Shown here in pieces: positions 14,506 through 21,752 of a DNA stretch of 23,797 nt; position 1 is the first letter of the stretch, and every line of letters begins with the position of its first letter. Position numbers and translations under genes: made by a program. Under the pieces are notes generated by a model. That model saw only the letters and a program-made list of their open reading frames with translations. It had not been told where the DNA came from and did no database searches. This DNA is from CAHJWO01 sp964245885. GTDB taxonomy: Bacteria > Verrucomicrobiota > Verrucomicrobiia > Chthoniobacterales > SZAS-18. Where the stretch lies: positions 1 to 23,797 of the forward strand of contig CAXTOX010000057.1 in NCBI GenBank assembly GCA_964245885.1, in the 5' to 3' direction.

Positions 14506-16401
14506 GTGAGTTATCAGGTTTTCGCGCGCAAGTACCGACCACAGACGTTTGACGACGTGGTGGGTCAGGACCACATCACCCGCACACTCAAGAACGCCAT
14601 CGCGCAAAACCGGCTGGCTCACGCGTATCTTTTCGTTGGTCCGCGCGGCACGGGCAAGACCTCGACCGCACGCATCCTTTCCAAGTCCCTCTGCTGCGTC
14701 AAAGCGCCGACGACCGAACCCTGCGGCGTGTGCGACGCGTGCAAGGAAATCGCGGCCGGCACCAGCCTCGACGTGCTGGAGATCGACGGCGCGAGCAACA
14801 ACGGCGTCGAGCAGGTGCGCGAATTGCGCGACAACGTGCGCTACGCTCCCACGCACGGGAAGTACAAAATCTACATCATCGACGAGGTCCACATGCTGAC
14901 CTCGGCGGCGTTCAACGCGCTGCTCAAGACGCTCGAAGAACCGCCCGAGCACGTCAAATTCGTCTTCGCTACAACCGAGCCGCAGAAGGTGTTGCCCACC
15001 ATCCTGAGCCGCTGCCAGCGGTTCGACCTCCGGCGCATCCCCGCGCCGCTCATCGCCGCGCACCTCCAGAAGATTGCCGCCAACGAAACCATCGACCTCG
15101 CCGACAACGCCGCCGACACCATCGCGCGAGGAGCGGAAGGCGGCCTGCGCGACGCGGAGTCCATGCTCGACCAGCTCGTGGCGTTTTGCGGCGAGACCAT
15201 CGGCCTGGACGACGTGCTCGGCATCTTCGGGTTCACCGCGCCCGAGACGGTCTCCAACCTCGCTGGGCACATCGTGAGTCGGCAGACCGGTGAGGCGCTG
15301 GCGGTGCTCGACGCGCAGTCCGAGGGCGGCAAGGACCTCTTGCGGCTGCTCTCGGAACTGATCGCCCACCTGCGCGACCTGCTCGTCTTCCAGGTAAACC
15401 CCGAAGGTGCCGTCGCGGAGAGGCCGGCGGCCCAACTCGAAGCGTTCAGGGAGCAAGCCCCGCTGGTTTCCAGCGAGCGGGTGCTGGAACTGATCGACGG
15501 CTTCGGGGCCGCGGAAGGCCGGATGAAATGGGCTCCGAACAAGAAGCTGCATTTCGAGATCGCCATTATCAAAGCCATCCAGGGACTTGGCCAGAGCACG
15601 CTCACGGAAGTCATCGACGCTCTGGCCAACATCCGCGAGGCCGAACCGGCCTCCGACGGCAAAGCGGCGGTCCGTCCGTTGGAAGCACGCGCGGAAGCCC
15701 GTTCGCAAACACCTCCCCCGTCGACTTCCAAGGTCGCTGAGTCGCCCGCGCGCGGCATGGATTGGGCGAGCTTGAAGCGGTCGGTGGGACAACCGGCGAA
15801 CGTCACGCCGCCCCCGCCGGAAAAGCCGAAGCCTGTTTTGACGGTGGCATCTGTCGCCGCGCCGGACGTACCGGCAGTCAAGCCTCCCACCCCGCCCCCG
15901 GTCGAAGTCGTCGCCCCCGCCGCCGACCTCGATGGACCGCGGCTCTGGCGCGACATGATCCAGGAAATCCGTTCGCAGCGCCCATTGATCACGGCCTGGG
16001 TGCAGATGGGCCGTCCGCTGGCGGTGGAAGGCAACACGTTGCGCGTCGGGTTCCCGAGTGAACAGAAGATGAGCGTCGAATCCCTGAACAAGGCGAACAC
16101 GCGCAAATTCCTCGAAGGACTCCTCTCGAAGCTGGCCGGTCAGCCGGTTGGCCTGAAACTCGAACTCGGCGAAGCTACCGAGGCCGCGTCCGCCGTCGCA
16201 ACGCCACCGGCAAACGAGCAACCGCCGGCAACGGGTGGAAGTTCCAACGGCAGGCACGAACCCGGTGCCGCGCCCGCCCCGGCGCTGGACCCCGAGGCTT
16301 CCACCGACGACACCTCGGAGATGTTTAAAAACGATCCTCTCATCCAGAAGGCGCTGAAAATCTTCGAGGGCGAGATTCGCTCCGTACAGGGTCCGTCCTG
16401 A
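14506..16401 (+). CDS. dnaX: DNA polymerase III subunit gamma/tau
   Basis: This is the clamp-loader ATPase of the replicative polymerase, 631 residues from GTG 14506. The conserved N-terminus SYQVFARKYRPQTFDDVVGQ starts at this codon. Motifs follow in order: Walker A GPRGTGKT (45-52), a zinc module (C64, C73, C76, C79), Walker B IIDEVHML (124-131), KTLEEPPEHVKFVFATTEPQK with sensor 1, and the SRC motif (168-170) with QRFDLRRI. A Pro/Ala-rich linker (about 415-480) leads to a tau-like C-terminal domain. The frame is open upstream, but the terminator at 14413-14447 excludes earlier starts. I see no A-rich slippery heptamer like the one used by E. coli to make gamma. The YbaB/EbfC gene follows 45 nt later. 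Confidence 0.95.
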   Translation: MSYQVFARKYRPQTFDDVVGQDHITRTLKNAIAQNRLAHAYLFVGPRGTGKTSTARILSKSLCCVKAPTTEPCGVCDACKEIAAGTSLDVLEIDGASNNGVEQVRELRDNVRYAPTHGKYKIYIIDEVHMLTSAAFNALLKTLEEPPEHVKFVFATTEPQKVLPTILSRCQRFDLRRIPAPLIAAHLQKIAANETIDLADNAADTIARGAEGGLRDAESMLDQLVAFCGETIGLDDVLGIFGFTAPETVSNLAGHIVSRQTGEALAVLDAQSEGGKDLLRLLSELIAHLRDLLVFQVNPEGAVAERPAAQLEAFREQAPLVSSERVLELIDGFGAAEGRMKWAPNKKLHFEIAIIKAIQGLGQSTLTEVIDALANIREAEPASDGKAAVRPLEARAEARSQTPPPSTSKVAESPARGMDWASLKRSVGQPANVTPPPPEKPKPVLTVASVAAPDVPAVKPPTPPPVEVVAPAADLDGPRLWRDMIQEIRSQRPLITAWVQMGRPLAVEGNTLRVGFPSEQKMSVESLNKANTRKFLEGLLSKLAGQPVGLKLELGEATEAASAVATPPANEQPPATGGSSNGRHEPGAAPAPALDPEASTDDTSEMFKNDPLIQKALKIFEGEIRSVQGPS

Positions 16402-16446
16402 TCTCACACCCACTGCTTCCATTCCGCATCCGCACCGACTCCGAAT

Positions 16447-16767
16447 ATGAACTTCAATAAAATGCTCAAGCAGGCTCAGAAGATGCAGGCCGACGCTGCG
16501 AAGATGCAGACCGATCTCGCCCAAAAGACCGTTAGCGCGTCGGTGGGCGGCGGCAAGGTGACGGTCGTGGCCACCGGGGCTGGCGATGTGGTGAGCATCA
16601 AAATTTCCAAGGAGGTCGTCGACCCCGAGGACGTGGAAATGCTCGAAGACCTCGTTCTCAGCGGCGTCAAGCAGGCCATCGACGAAGGCAAGAAGATGGC
16701 CGAAGGCGAGATGGGCAAGCTGACGGCCGGCCTCGGCGGCATGGGTCTGCCCGGAATGGGGTTTTAG
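16447..16767 (+). CDS. YbaB/EbfC family nucleoid-associated protein
   Basis: This 106-residue DNA-binding protein forms dimers and sits beside dnaX in many bacteria. The opening FNKMLKQAQKMQADAAKMQTDL helix, the central GGGKVTVVATGAGDVVSIKIS beta strands and EDVEMLEDLVLSGVKQAI are typical of the family. The tail is Gly/Met-rich (GLGGMGLPGMGF). ATG 16447 immediately precedes the family N-terminus. The 45-nt gap behind dnaX suggests one transcript. recR, which commonly follows in other genomes, is absent here. No strong terminator is seen after it, though TCATTTTTACC occurs near 16801. Confidence 0.93.
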   Translation: MNFNKMLKQAQKMQADAAKMQTDLAQKTVSASVGGGKVTVVATGAGDVVSIKISKEVVDPEDVEMLEDLVLSGVKQAIDEGKKMAEGEMGKLTAGLGGMGLPGMGF

Positions 16768-16910
16768 ACCCAGTCGATGCCATGACGGGACGGTACCGGG
16801 ATCATTTTTACCAGGAGCGAAACACCTGCGGCGACATCGAACCGCTAATCGGGTTTTGACCTGTCTTCCGGGTCAGACCGTGTTACATTGTCGGAACGCA
16901 ACTACATTCC

Positions 16911-17336
16911 ATGATTAAACACCGTTTTCTCAAGCCGTTCGTGGTTCTCAGCGTCGGTGCTGCTTCACTCCTGATCGCCAATCCGGCTCATGCCGACGAT
17001 CCGAAGCCCAAGCGGCAGAACATCACCGAATCGCATGACAACAGCAACTTCACTCCAGCGAAAGACGCGCGTTCGGGGAAGAACAAGCCGTCCATCGACG
17101 GGCGCAATTCGACCAGCGCCAAGAGCAATGCCGTTGGTGGTGCGCCCGGCGGACAGGAGACCCGCGTTCCGACCGGCACTCACCTGCCGAAGACGTACCA
17201 GCGCAAAGGCTACACATCGGACCGTGATCCGAGCACAAATATTTACGACCAGAACGATATCCGCTTCAAGAACTCGAATACGGTCAGCGACGTATTGCGC
17301 CAGGTGCCCGGTGTGAACGTGGGCGGCCCACGCTAG
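16911..17336 (+). CDS. Small exported protein with TonB-receptor plug-like C-terminus
   Basis: I do not recognise a named family for this 141-residue protein. Residues 1-28 form a clear signal peptide (FVVLSVGAASLLIANPAHA, cleavage before DD). The middle is hydrophilic and probably disordered, rich in Lys, Asn, Ser and Gly. The end, NIYDQNDIRFKNSNTVSDVL followed by RQVPGVNVGGPR, reads like the beginning of a TonB-dependent receptor plug domain, where DVLRQVPGV is a hallmark. No barrel-coding sequence continues in any frame after TAG 17334. It may be a receptor remnant or a free-standing plug-like protein. A possible promoter has TTGACC (16856-16861) and TTACAT (16883-16888), with an overlong spacer. 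Confidence 0.75.
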   Translation: MIKHRFLKPFVVLSVGAASLLIANPAHADDPKPKRQNITESHDNSNFTPAKDARSGKNKPSIDGRNSTSAKSNAVGGAPGGQETRVPTGTHLPKTYQRKGYTSDRDPSTNIYDQNDIRFKNSNTVSDVLRQVPGVNVGGPR

Positions 17337-17638
17337 ACGCGGTGCCGGTCGTCGATGCGTCGCCTTCTTCTCGTCACGACAAATTGCGCAAACGAGCAGG
17401 CGGCTGAACGTCGTCACCGGAGCGTGCTTCTTCTCAAAAAACGGGTGAGAAACGTCTGGGCAGCCCGCCGCAGGCGTCATCACAATAGGTCCTGATGGCT
17501 CTCCGAGCCGCTCCCTAGATTCTCTGGAAGGGCAACGTCAAAGGACAGGCATGGTCATCCAATCCAAATAGGGAGCGGCTCGGAGAGCCATCAGGACCTA
17601 TTGTGATGACGCCTGCGGCGGCCTTCTTGCACGCTCTC
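17337..17638. other. Convergent intergenic region dominated by an inverted repeat
   Basis: The region lies between the small exported protein (+) and the methyltransferase gene (-), which converge. It holds a minor stem TTCTCA/TGAGAA (17431-17451) without a T-run, and the 157-bp inverted-repeat element. Two short frames start with ATGATGACGCCTGCGG at the outer edges of the element and run outward; I regard them as by-products of the repeat. No gene is visible. Confidence 0.7.
17465..17621. repeat. Perfect 53-bp inverted repeat with 51-bp core (MITE-like)
   Basis: Bases 17465-17517 are the exact reverse complement of 17569-17621, with no mismatch, around a 51-base spacer (17518-17568). Each outer end contains the mini-palindrome CGCC-TGC-GGCG (17466-17476 and 17610-17620). 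No coding capacity exists inside and I see no direct target-site duplication in the flanks. The size and structure fit a miniature inverted-repeat element or the two ends of a collapsed insertion sequence. It lies between convergent genes, so it could also affect termination or RNA stability. Confidence 0.85.
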
Positions 17639-18208
17639 TCAGAAGATCAGCGGCACAATCTTCTTCGTACGCAGAGAGTAGTCGGCGTAGGCGTTGGCGA
17701 GATGCGCATGGAGCGCGGCCTCTTCGATCCGGATGCGATGAAGAATCGCCATCGTTGGCGGGATCAGAATGACGAGCAGCGCCGGCAGCGTTCCCAAAGA
17801 AAGCCCGAGACCAGCGAACTGCAAAAGCAGCCCGGTGTAGGAGGGGTGCCGGACGAAACGATACGGTCCGGTATCCACCACGCGATGGTCTTCCGCCACC
17901 GCCACGTCCACGGTGAAAAAACGTCCCAGGTGCCAGATGGACCACCAGCGCAACGCCGCGCCGGTCACGAAGACCCCCACCCCGACCAGCGGCCACGGCA
18001 GCCCGGCCGGCAGCCACGGTCCCACGCCACGTGCAGCGAGGAACCATCCAGCGGTGATCGACGCCGAAATGACGATCCACAGGATTCGCAACGATCCGGC
18101 GTCGCGGTCCACGGCGGTTCCCTTTGCAGACGCGCGCCGCCGGAGCGCCAGACCCGCTTCCGACAGGAAAAAGCCGATTCCGAGAAAGCCAGAGACGAGA
18201 GAGAACAT
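17639..18208 (-). CDS. Isoprenylcysteine carboxyl methyltransferase-like membrane methyltransferase
   Basis: This is a 189-residue integral membrane protein of the ICMT/PEMT-like group, which uses SAM to methylate small lipophilic or carboxyl substrates. Five or so hydrophobic segments are visible. The hallmark VDTGPYRFVRHPSYTGLLL (about 111-129) and the later RIRIEEAALHAHL with paired Glu (162-163) belong to the SAM-binding C-terminal part. The bacterial substrate is unknown. The frame is open to 18289, but that part overlaps the zinc-ribbon gene. ATG 18208 (or GTG 18211) lies 14 nt after that gene's stop, which supports a tkt, zinc-ribbon, methyltransferase operon. Confidence 0.85.
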   Translation of the reverse strand: MFSLVSGFLGIGFFLSEAGLALRRRASAKGTAVDRDAGSLRILWIVISASITAGWFLAARGVGPWLPAGLPWPLVGVGVFVTGAALRWWSIWHLGRFFTVDVAVAEDHRVVDTGPYRFVRHPSYTGLLLQFAGLGLSLGTLPALLVILIPPTMAILHRIRIEEAALHAHLANAYADYSLRTKKIVPLIF

Positions 18209-18222
18209 CACGATAATTCCAG

Positions 18223-18525
18223 TTACAAGCCACCTTGCCGAGCGTAAACGAAACAAAGCGCCCCGATCACGGCGATGGCAGCGAGCCACCAGAAGACGGA
18301 TAATCCTTTCGGTTTAACCCTGGAACCAAATTCGTCCTTCACAAACCCCTCGTAGTCGAAATCATCCGGCGACGGGTCTTCGCCGTACATCTCGGCGTCC
18401 TTGCGCCAGCCGGAACGTTCGTCCGCACCACACTCGGGACACGCGAGCGCGTCACGCGGCACGTCCTCACCGCACACCGGACAAATTTCCGGTGTCCTGG
18501 AGCGAACGGGTTTTCGGCTGGCCAC
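18223..18525 (-). CDS. Small zinc-ribbon protein with C-terminal membrane anchor
   Basis: This 100-residue protein has an N-terminal zinc ribbon formed by C15/C18 (CPVCGE) and C29/C32 (CPECGA). An acidic linker (about 43-65, rich in Asp and Glu) and one C-terminal transmembrane helix (about 76-94, LSVFWWLAAIAVIGALCFVYA) follow. This architecture suggests a membrane-tethered adaptor with its zinc module in the cytoplasm. No function can be assigned. The start is GTG 18525, ten bases after the transketolase stop, so it is very likely translated from the same message. The neighbouring methyltransferase is also a membrane protein. Confidence 0.82.
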   Translation of the reverse strand: MASRKPVRSRTPEICPVCGEDVPRDALACPECGADERSGWRKDAEMYGEDPSPDDFDYEGFVKDEFGSRVKPKGLSVFWWLAAIAVIGALCFVYARQGGL

Positions 18526-18535
18526 GTCAGCTAGA

Positions 18536-20587
18536 TCAAGAGACTTTCAGCGACTTCGCCGCTTCCACGACATGGTCGGCGGTGATGCCCAGTTCCTTCA
18601 TCACCGTTCCGCCCGGCGCGCTGAGTCCGAAGCGATTGATGCCGATGGCTACGCCGTCGAGGCCGACATACTCCGCCCAGGTCACCGAGACGCTTGCCTC
18701 AATGGCCACGCGGGCCCGACAGGATTTCGGCAAAACCTCGTCCTTGTACGCCTGGTCCTGACGGTCGAACCGCTCGAAGCACGGCATGCTCACGACCCGC
18801 GTGCCCGCGCCGAGGGTCTCGGCGGCTTTCATCGCGTGCTGGAGTTCGCTGCCGGCCCCCAAAAGAATGCGTTCGAGTTTACCGGATTCTTTCTTGGCGA
18901 TGTAGCCGCCCTTGAGCACGCCCTCGCGGCGGGTCTTCACCGGGAGGTCGGTGAGCAGCGGCACTGACTGACGGCTCAGGGCGAGGAGCGTCGGACCATC
19001 CGTGCGGTCCAAAGCGGCGACGAACGCACCGGCGGTTTCCTCCGGGTCGGCGGGGCGGATCACGTCGAGGTTTGGGATCACGCGCAGGCCGGGCACCGTT
19101 TCGACGGGCTGGTGCGTCGGGCCGTCCTCGCCGACGCCGACGCTGTCGTGGGTGAAAACGAAGATCGTCGGCAGGTGCGACAACGCCGCCAACCGGATCG
19201 CCGCACGGCAATAATCCGCGAACACGAGGAACGTCGCCCCACTCGGCCGGAAGACTCCGTGCGCCGCGATGCCGTTGAGGATCGAACACATCCCGTGCTC
19301 ACGAATGCCGAAGGGAATGTTGCGTCCCGTCCGGTTCGCAGGGGAGAAATCGTCGTCTCGCGCCTTCAGGTCGCCAATGTAGTTCAGCGTGGACCCGTAC
19401 AGGTCCGCGCTGCCGCCGATCAAGAGCGGGTTCAGTTTGGCGAGCGGTTGGAGCACGGTTTGTCCGGCCACCCGCGTGGAAACCTTGCTGTCCGCCGGGA
19501 ACTCGGGGATGACCGCGAAGAGTTCGCCGAGATCGGGCGTTTTCTGCTTGGTGTCCTCACCCATCGTGTGGCTGAAGGCGCTCGTCACGGCGAGTTCGTC
19601 GGCCAGCTTTGGGTTGGCAGCTTTCCAGGCGTCGAATTTCTTCACCCAGGCGTCGAACTTCTCGCCGTGCGATTTCTTGAGGCTGGTGAAATACTCCGTC
19701 ACCTCCGGGAACACGTAGTAGTGCTCCTCAGGCAGGCCGAGACCCTTGCGGGCCGCGTCTCCGAACTTCATACCGCCCTCGCCGTGCGCCTTCTGCGTGC
19801 CCGCGACTTCGGGGATTCCCTTGCCGATGAGCGTCTTGGCGATGATGGCCTGCGGCTTGCCGCTGCCGGCTTCCTTGGCGCGGTTGTACGCGTCGAGGAA
19901 CGCGTCCATGTCGTTGCCATCAACCGTCATCACGTCGAACCCCATCGCGTCGAGGCGTTCACCCGTGTTCTCGCTCTGCGACACCTTGGCCATCGCGTCG
20001 AGCGTGACGGCGTTGGAATCGTAAATCAGGATCAGGTTGTCGAGCTGCTGGTGTCCGCAGAACTCCAGGGCCTCCATCGCGACGCCTTCCTGCATGCAGC
20101 CGTCGCCCGCGAGGACCACGATGTGATGATCAAAAATCGCGTGTTCCTTGGTGTTGAAGCGTGCCTCGGCCATCTTGGCGGCGAGGGCCATGCCGACGGC
20201 GTTCGCCACCCCTTGCCCGAGCGGACCGGTGGTCGTCTCGACGCCGCTGGGCGCATGGGTCAACTCCGGGTGACCCGGCGTCTTGCTGCCGAGTTGGCGG
20301 AACTGCTTGATCTCGTCCAGCGTCATGTCGGGATAACCGCTCAGGAACAACCAACTATAAAGGAACATGCTGCCGTGTCCGGCCGAGAGCACGAAACGGT
20401 CGCGGTTGAGCCACTCGGGATGGTCCGGGCAGTAGTTGAGCGCGTGTCCAAAGAGCACCGCGCCGATCTCCGCGCAGCCGAGCGGTAGCCCGAGGTGACC
20501 GCTCTGACTGGCTTCGACGGCGTCAATGGTCAAGCCACGGGAGACGGTGGCGGCTTTGGCGAGCAGTTCGTGGTTGAGCGTAGACAT
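18536..20587 (-). CDS. tkt: Transketolase
   Basis: This is a thiamine-diphosphate enzyme of the pentose phosphate pathway that moves two-carbon units between sugar phosphates (683 residues, usual size). The N-terminal part shows SGHLGLPLGCAEIGAVLF, DRFVLSAGHGSMFLYS and the TPP/Mg motif GDGCMQEGVAMEALEF with LILIYDSN. The central pyrimidine domain has GGSADLYGSTLN, FGIREHGMCSILNGIA, FVFTHDSVGVGEDGPTHQP and LRVIPNLDVIRPAD. The C-terminal domain includes the GLDGVAIGINRFGLSAPGG stretch. The frame runs upstream to 20668, but ATG 20587 starts a canonical N-terminus (STLNHELLAKAATVSRGLTIDAV). It is divergent from hisG and leads a probable three-gene operon. Confidence 0.96.
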   Translation of the reverse strand: MSTLNHELLAKAATVSRGLTIDAVEASQSGHLGLPLGCAEIGAVLFGHALNYCPDHPEWLNRDRFVLSAGHGSMFLYSWLFLSGYPDMTLDEIKQFRQLGSKTPGHPELTHAPSGVETTTGPLGQGVANAVGMALAAKMAEARFNTKEHAIFDHHIVVLAGDGCMQEGVAMEALEFCGHQQLDNLILIYDSNAVTLDAMAKVSQSENTGERLDAMGFDVMTVDGNDMDAFLDAYNRAKEAGSGKPQAIIAKTLIGKGIPEVAGTQKAHGEGGMKFGDAARKGLGLPEEHYYVFPEVTEYFTSLKKSHGEKFDAWVKKFDAWKAANPKLADELAVTSAFSHTMGEDTKQKTPDLGELFAVIPEFPADSKVSTRVAGQTVLQPLAKLNPLLIGGSADLYGSTLNYIGDLKARDDDFSPANRTGRNIPFGIREHGMCSILNGIAAHGVFRPSGATFLVFADYCRAAIRLAALSHLPTIFVFTHDSVGVGEDGPTHQPVETVPGLRVIPNLDVIRPADPEETAGAFVAALDRTDGPTLLALSRQSVPLLTDLPVKTRREGVLKGGYIAKKESGKLERILLGAGSELQHAMKAAETLGAGTRVVSMPCFERFDRQDQAYKDEVLPKSCRARVAIEASVSVTWAEYVGLDGVAIGINRFGLSAPGGTVMKELGITADHVVEAAKSLKVS

Positions 20588-20709
20588 AAGAGAAACAGAG
20601 GATGACAGATAAACGGTACAGAAGGAATCGCACGCCGCCGCCGCCTGCGGGTGTGGGAGAAAAGTCACTTTACATCGCGCGGCCCGCGTCCAACCTTCCT
20701 GCCCCGCCC

Positions 20710-21603
20710 GTGACCGCCGCCCTTCATCCCTCCGCGCCGCTGAGCATCGGTCTGCCCAGCGGCAGCTTGCAGGAACCGACCCTCGCCTTGTTCGCGAAGG
20801 CGGGTTACCACATTTCCGGGGCCAGCCGCTCGTACAAGCCCGAGATCGATGACCCCGAGCTGCGGCTGCGGCTCCTACGGGCGCAGGAGATCAGCCGCTA
20901 CGTGGAGGAAGGTTTCCTCGACGCCGGTCTCACCGGCCAGGATTGGATCGAGGAAAACGGCTCGTCGGTCGAGGTGCTCGGCGACCTGCGTTTCAGCAAG
21001 GCGACCTCCGCGCCGACGCGCTGGGTGCTGGCGGTGCCCGAAGCCTCCCCCTTTCGCACGGTGCAAGACCTCGCCGGCAAGCGCATCGCCACGGAGGCGG
21101 TGGGATTGACCCGCCGTTACCTTGAACGCCAGGGGGTCCAAGCCCATGTCGAGTTTAGCTGGGGCGCGACGGAGGTGAAGGTCCCGGATCTGGTGGACGC
21201 CATCGTCGACATCACCGAGACGGGGTCGTCGCTGCGCGCCAACAACCTGCGCGTGCTCGCTACGCTGATGGAATCCTACCCCCAGTTGATCGCCAACCGC
21301 GCCGCGTGGTCCGATCCGTGGAAGCAGGACAAGCTCGCGCGGCTGCTGATCCTCCTGCAAGGGGCGCTCGCCGCGCGCGACAAAGTCGGGCTGAAAATGA
21401 ACTTCCCGAAAAACGATTTGCAAAAGCTCCTGACCGCCCTACCGTCCTTGCGCGAACCGACCGTCTCCCCCCTGGCGCAACCCGACTGGGTGGCCGTCGA
21501 GACGATCATCGACGAAACGGTGGTGCGCGACCTCATTCCACAACTAAAGCTGCTCGGTGCCGAAGGCATCATTGAATACCCGCTGAACAAGGTCGTTTAC
21601 TAA
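20710..21603 (+). CDS. hisG: ATP phosphoribosyltransferase, long form
   Basis: This enzyme catalyses the first step of histidine synthesis, joining ATP and PRPP. From GTG 20710 it has 297 residues, including the C-terminal regulatory domain of the long form (about 220-297, ending PQLKLLGAEGIIEYPLNKVVY), so it should not need HisZ. The start SIGLPSGSLQEPTLALFAKAGY is typical. The PRPP-binding loop lies in DLVDAIVDITETGSSLRANNL. The frame is open back to ATG 20602, but that start lies only 15 bases from the tkt start and the extra residues are proline-rich and unlike the family. The start remains uncertain between the two. No other his genes are in the window. Confidence 0.9.
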   Translation: MTAALHPSAPLSIGLPSGSLQEPTLALFAKAGYHISGASRSYKPEIDDPELRLRLLRAQEISRYVEEGFLDAGLTGQDWIEENGSSVEVLGDLRFSKATSAPTRWVLAVPEASPFRTVQDLAGKRIATEAVGLTRRYLERQGVQAHVEFSWGATEVKVPDLVDAIVDITETGSSLRANNLRVLATLMESYPQLIANRAAWSDPWKQDKLARLLILLQGALAARDKVGLKMNFPKNDLQKLLTALPSLREPTVSPLAQPDWVAVETIIDETVVRDLIPQLKLLGAEGIIEYPLNKVVY

Positions 21604-21628
21604 CTTCCTATCCAGCATCCGTTTGTTT

Positions 21629-21733
21629 ATGGGCTCCCTGAAGAAAAGAAGAAAAGCGAAGATCTCGAAGCACAAGCGCCGCAAGCGCATGAAGGAAAAC
21701 CGCCACAAGAAGCGGTTGCGCTACAAGAGTTAA
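21629..21733 (+). CDS. AURKAIP1/COX24-type mini ribosomal protein (bS22/mS38-like)
   Basis: This 34-residue, highly basic protein begins MGSLKKRRKAKISKHKRRKR and ends KKRLRYKS. It matches the short AURKAIP1/COX24-domain proteins found in several bacterial phyla and related to mitochondrial mS38 and actinobacterial bS22. Family members bind the small ribosomal subunit near the decoding region. More than half of its residues are Lys, Arg or His, as expected for an rRNA-binding peptide. ATG 21629 is 25 bases after the hisG stop, and TAA is at 21731-21733. It is likely to be missed by length filters. Confidence 0.85.
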   Translation: MGSLKKRRKAKISKHKRRKRMKENRHKKRLRYKS

Positions 21734-21752
21734 GCCGGTCATTCTCGGGGCC

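Noticed and set aside
14506..16401. Programmed frameshift in dnaX producing gamma
   Set aside because: No slippery A-rich heptamer was seen in the coding region; the A7 run at 14482-14488 lies before the start codon.
14356..16524. 722-residue minus-strand open frame
   Set aside because: It is a shadow of dnaX, which has complete family motifs on the plus strand.
17603..18247. Plus-strand frame starting MMTPAA at the edge of the inverted repeat
   Set aside because: Most of it is antisense to the methyltransferase gene; the mirror-image frame on the other side starts identically because the arms are the same sequence.
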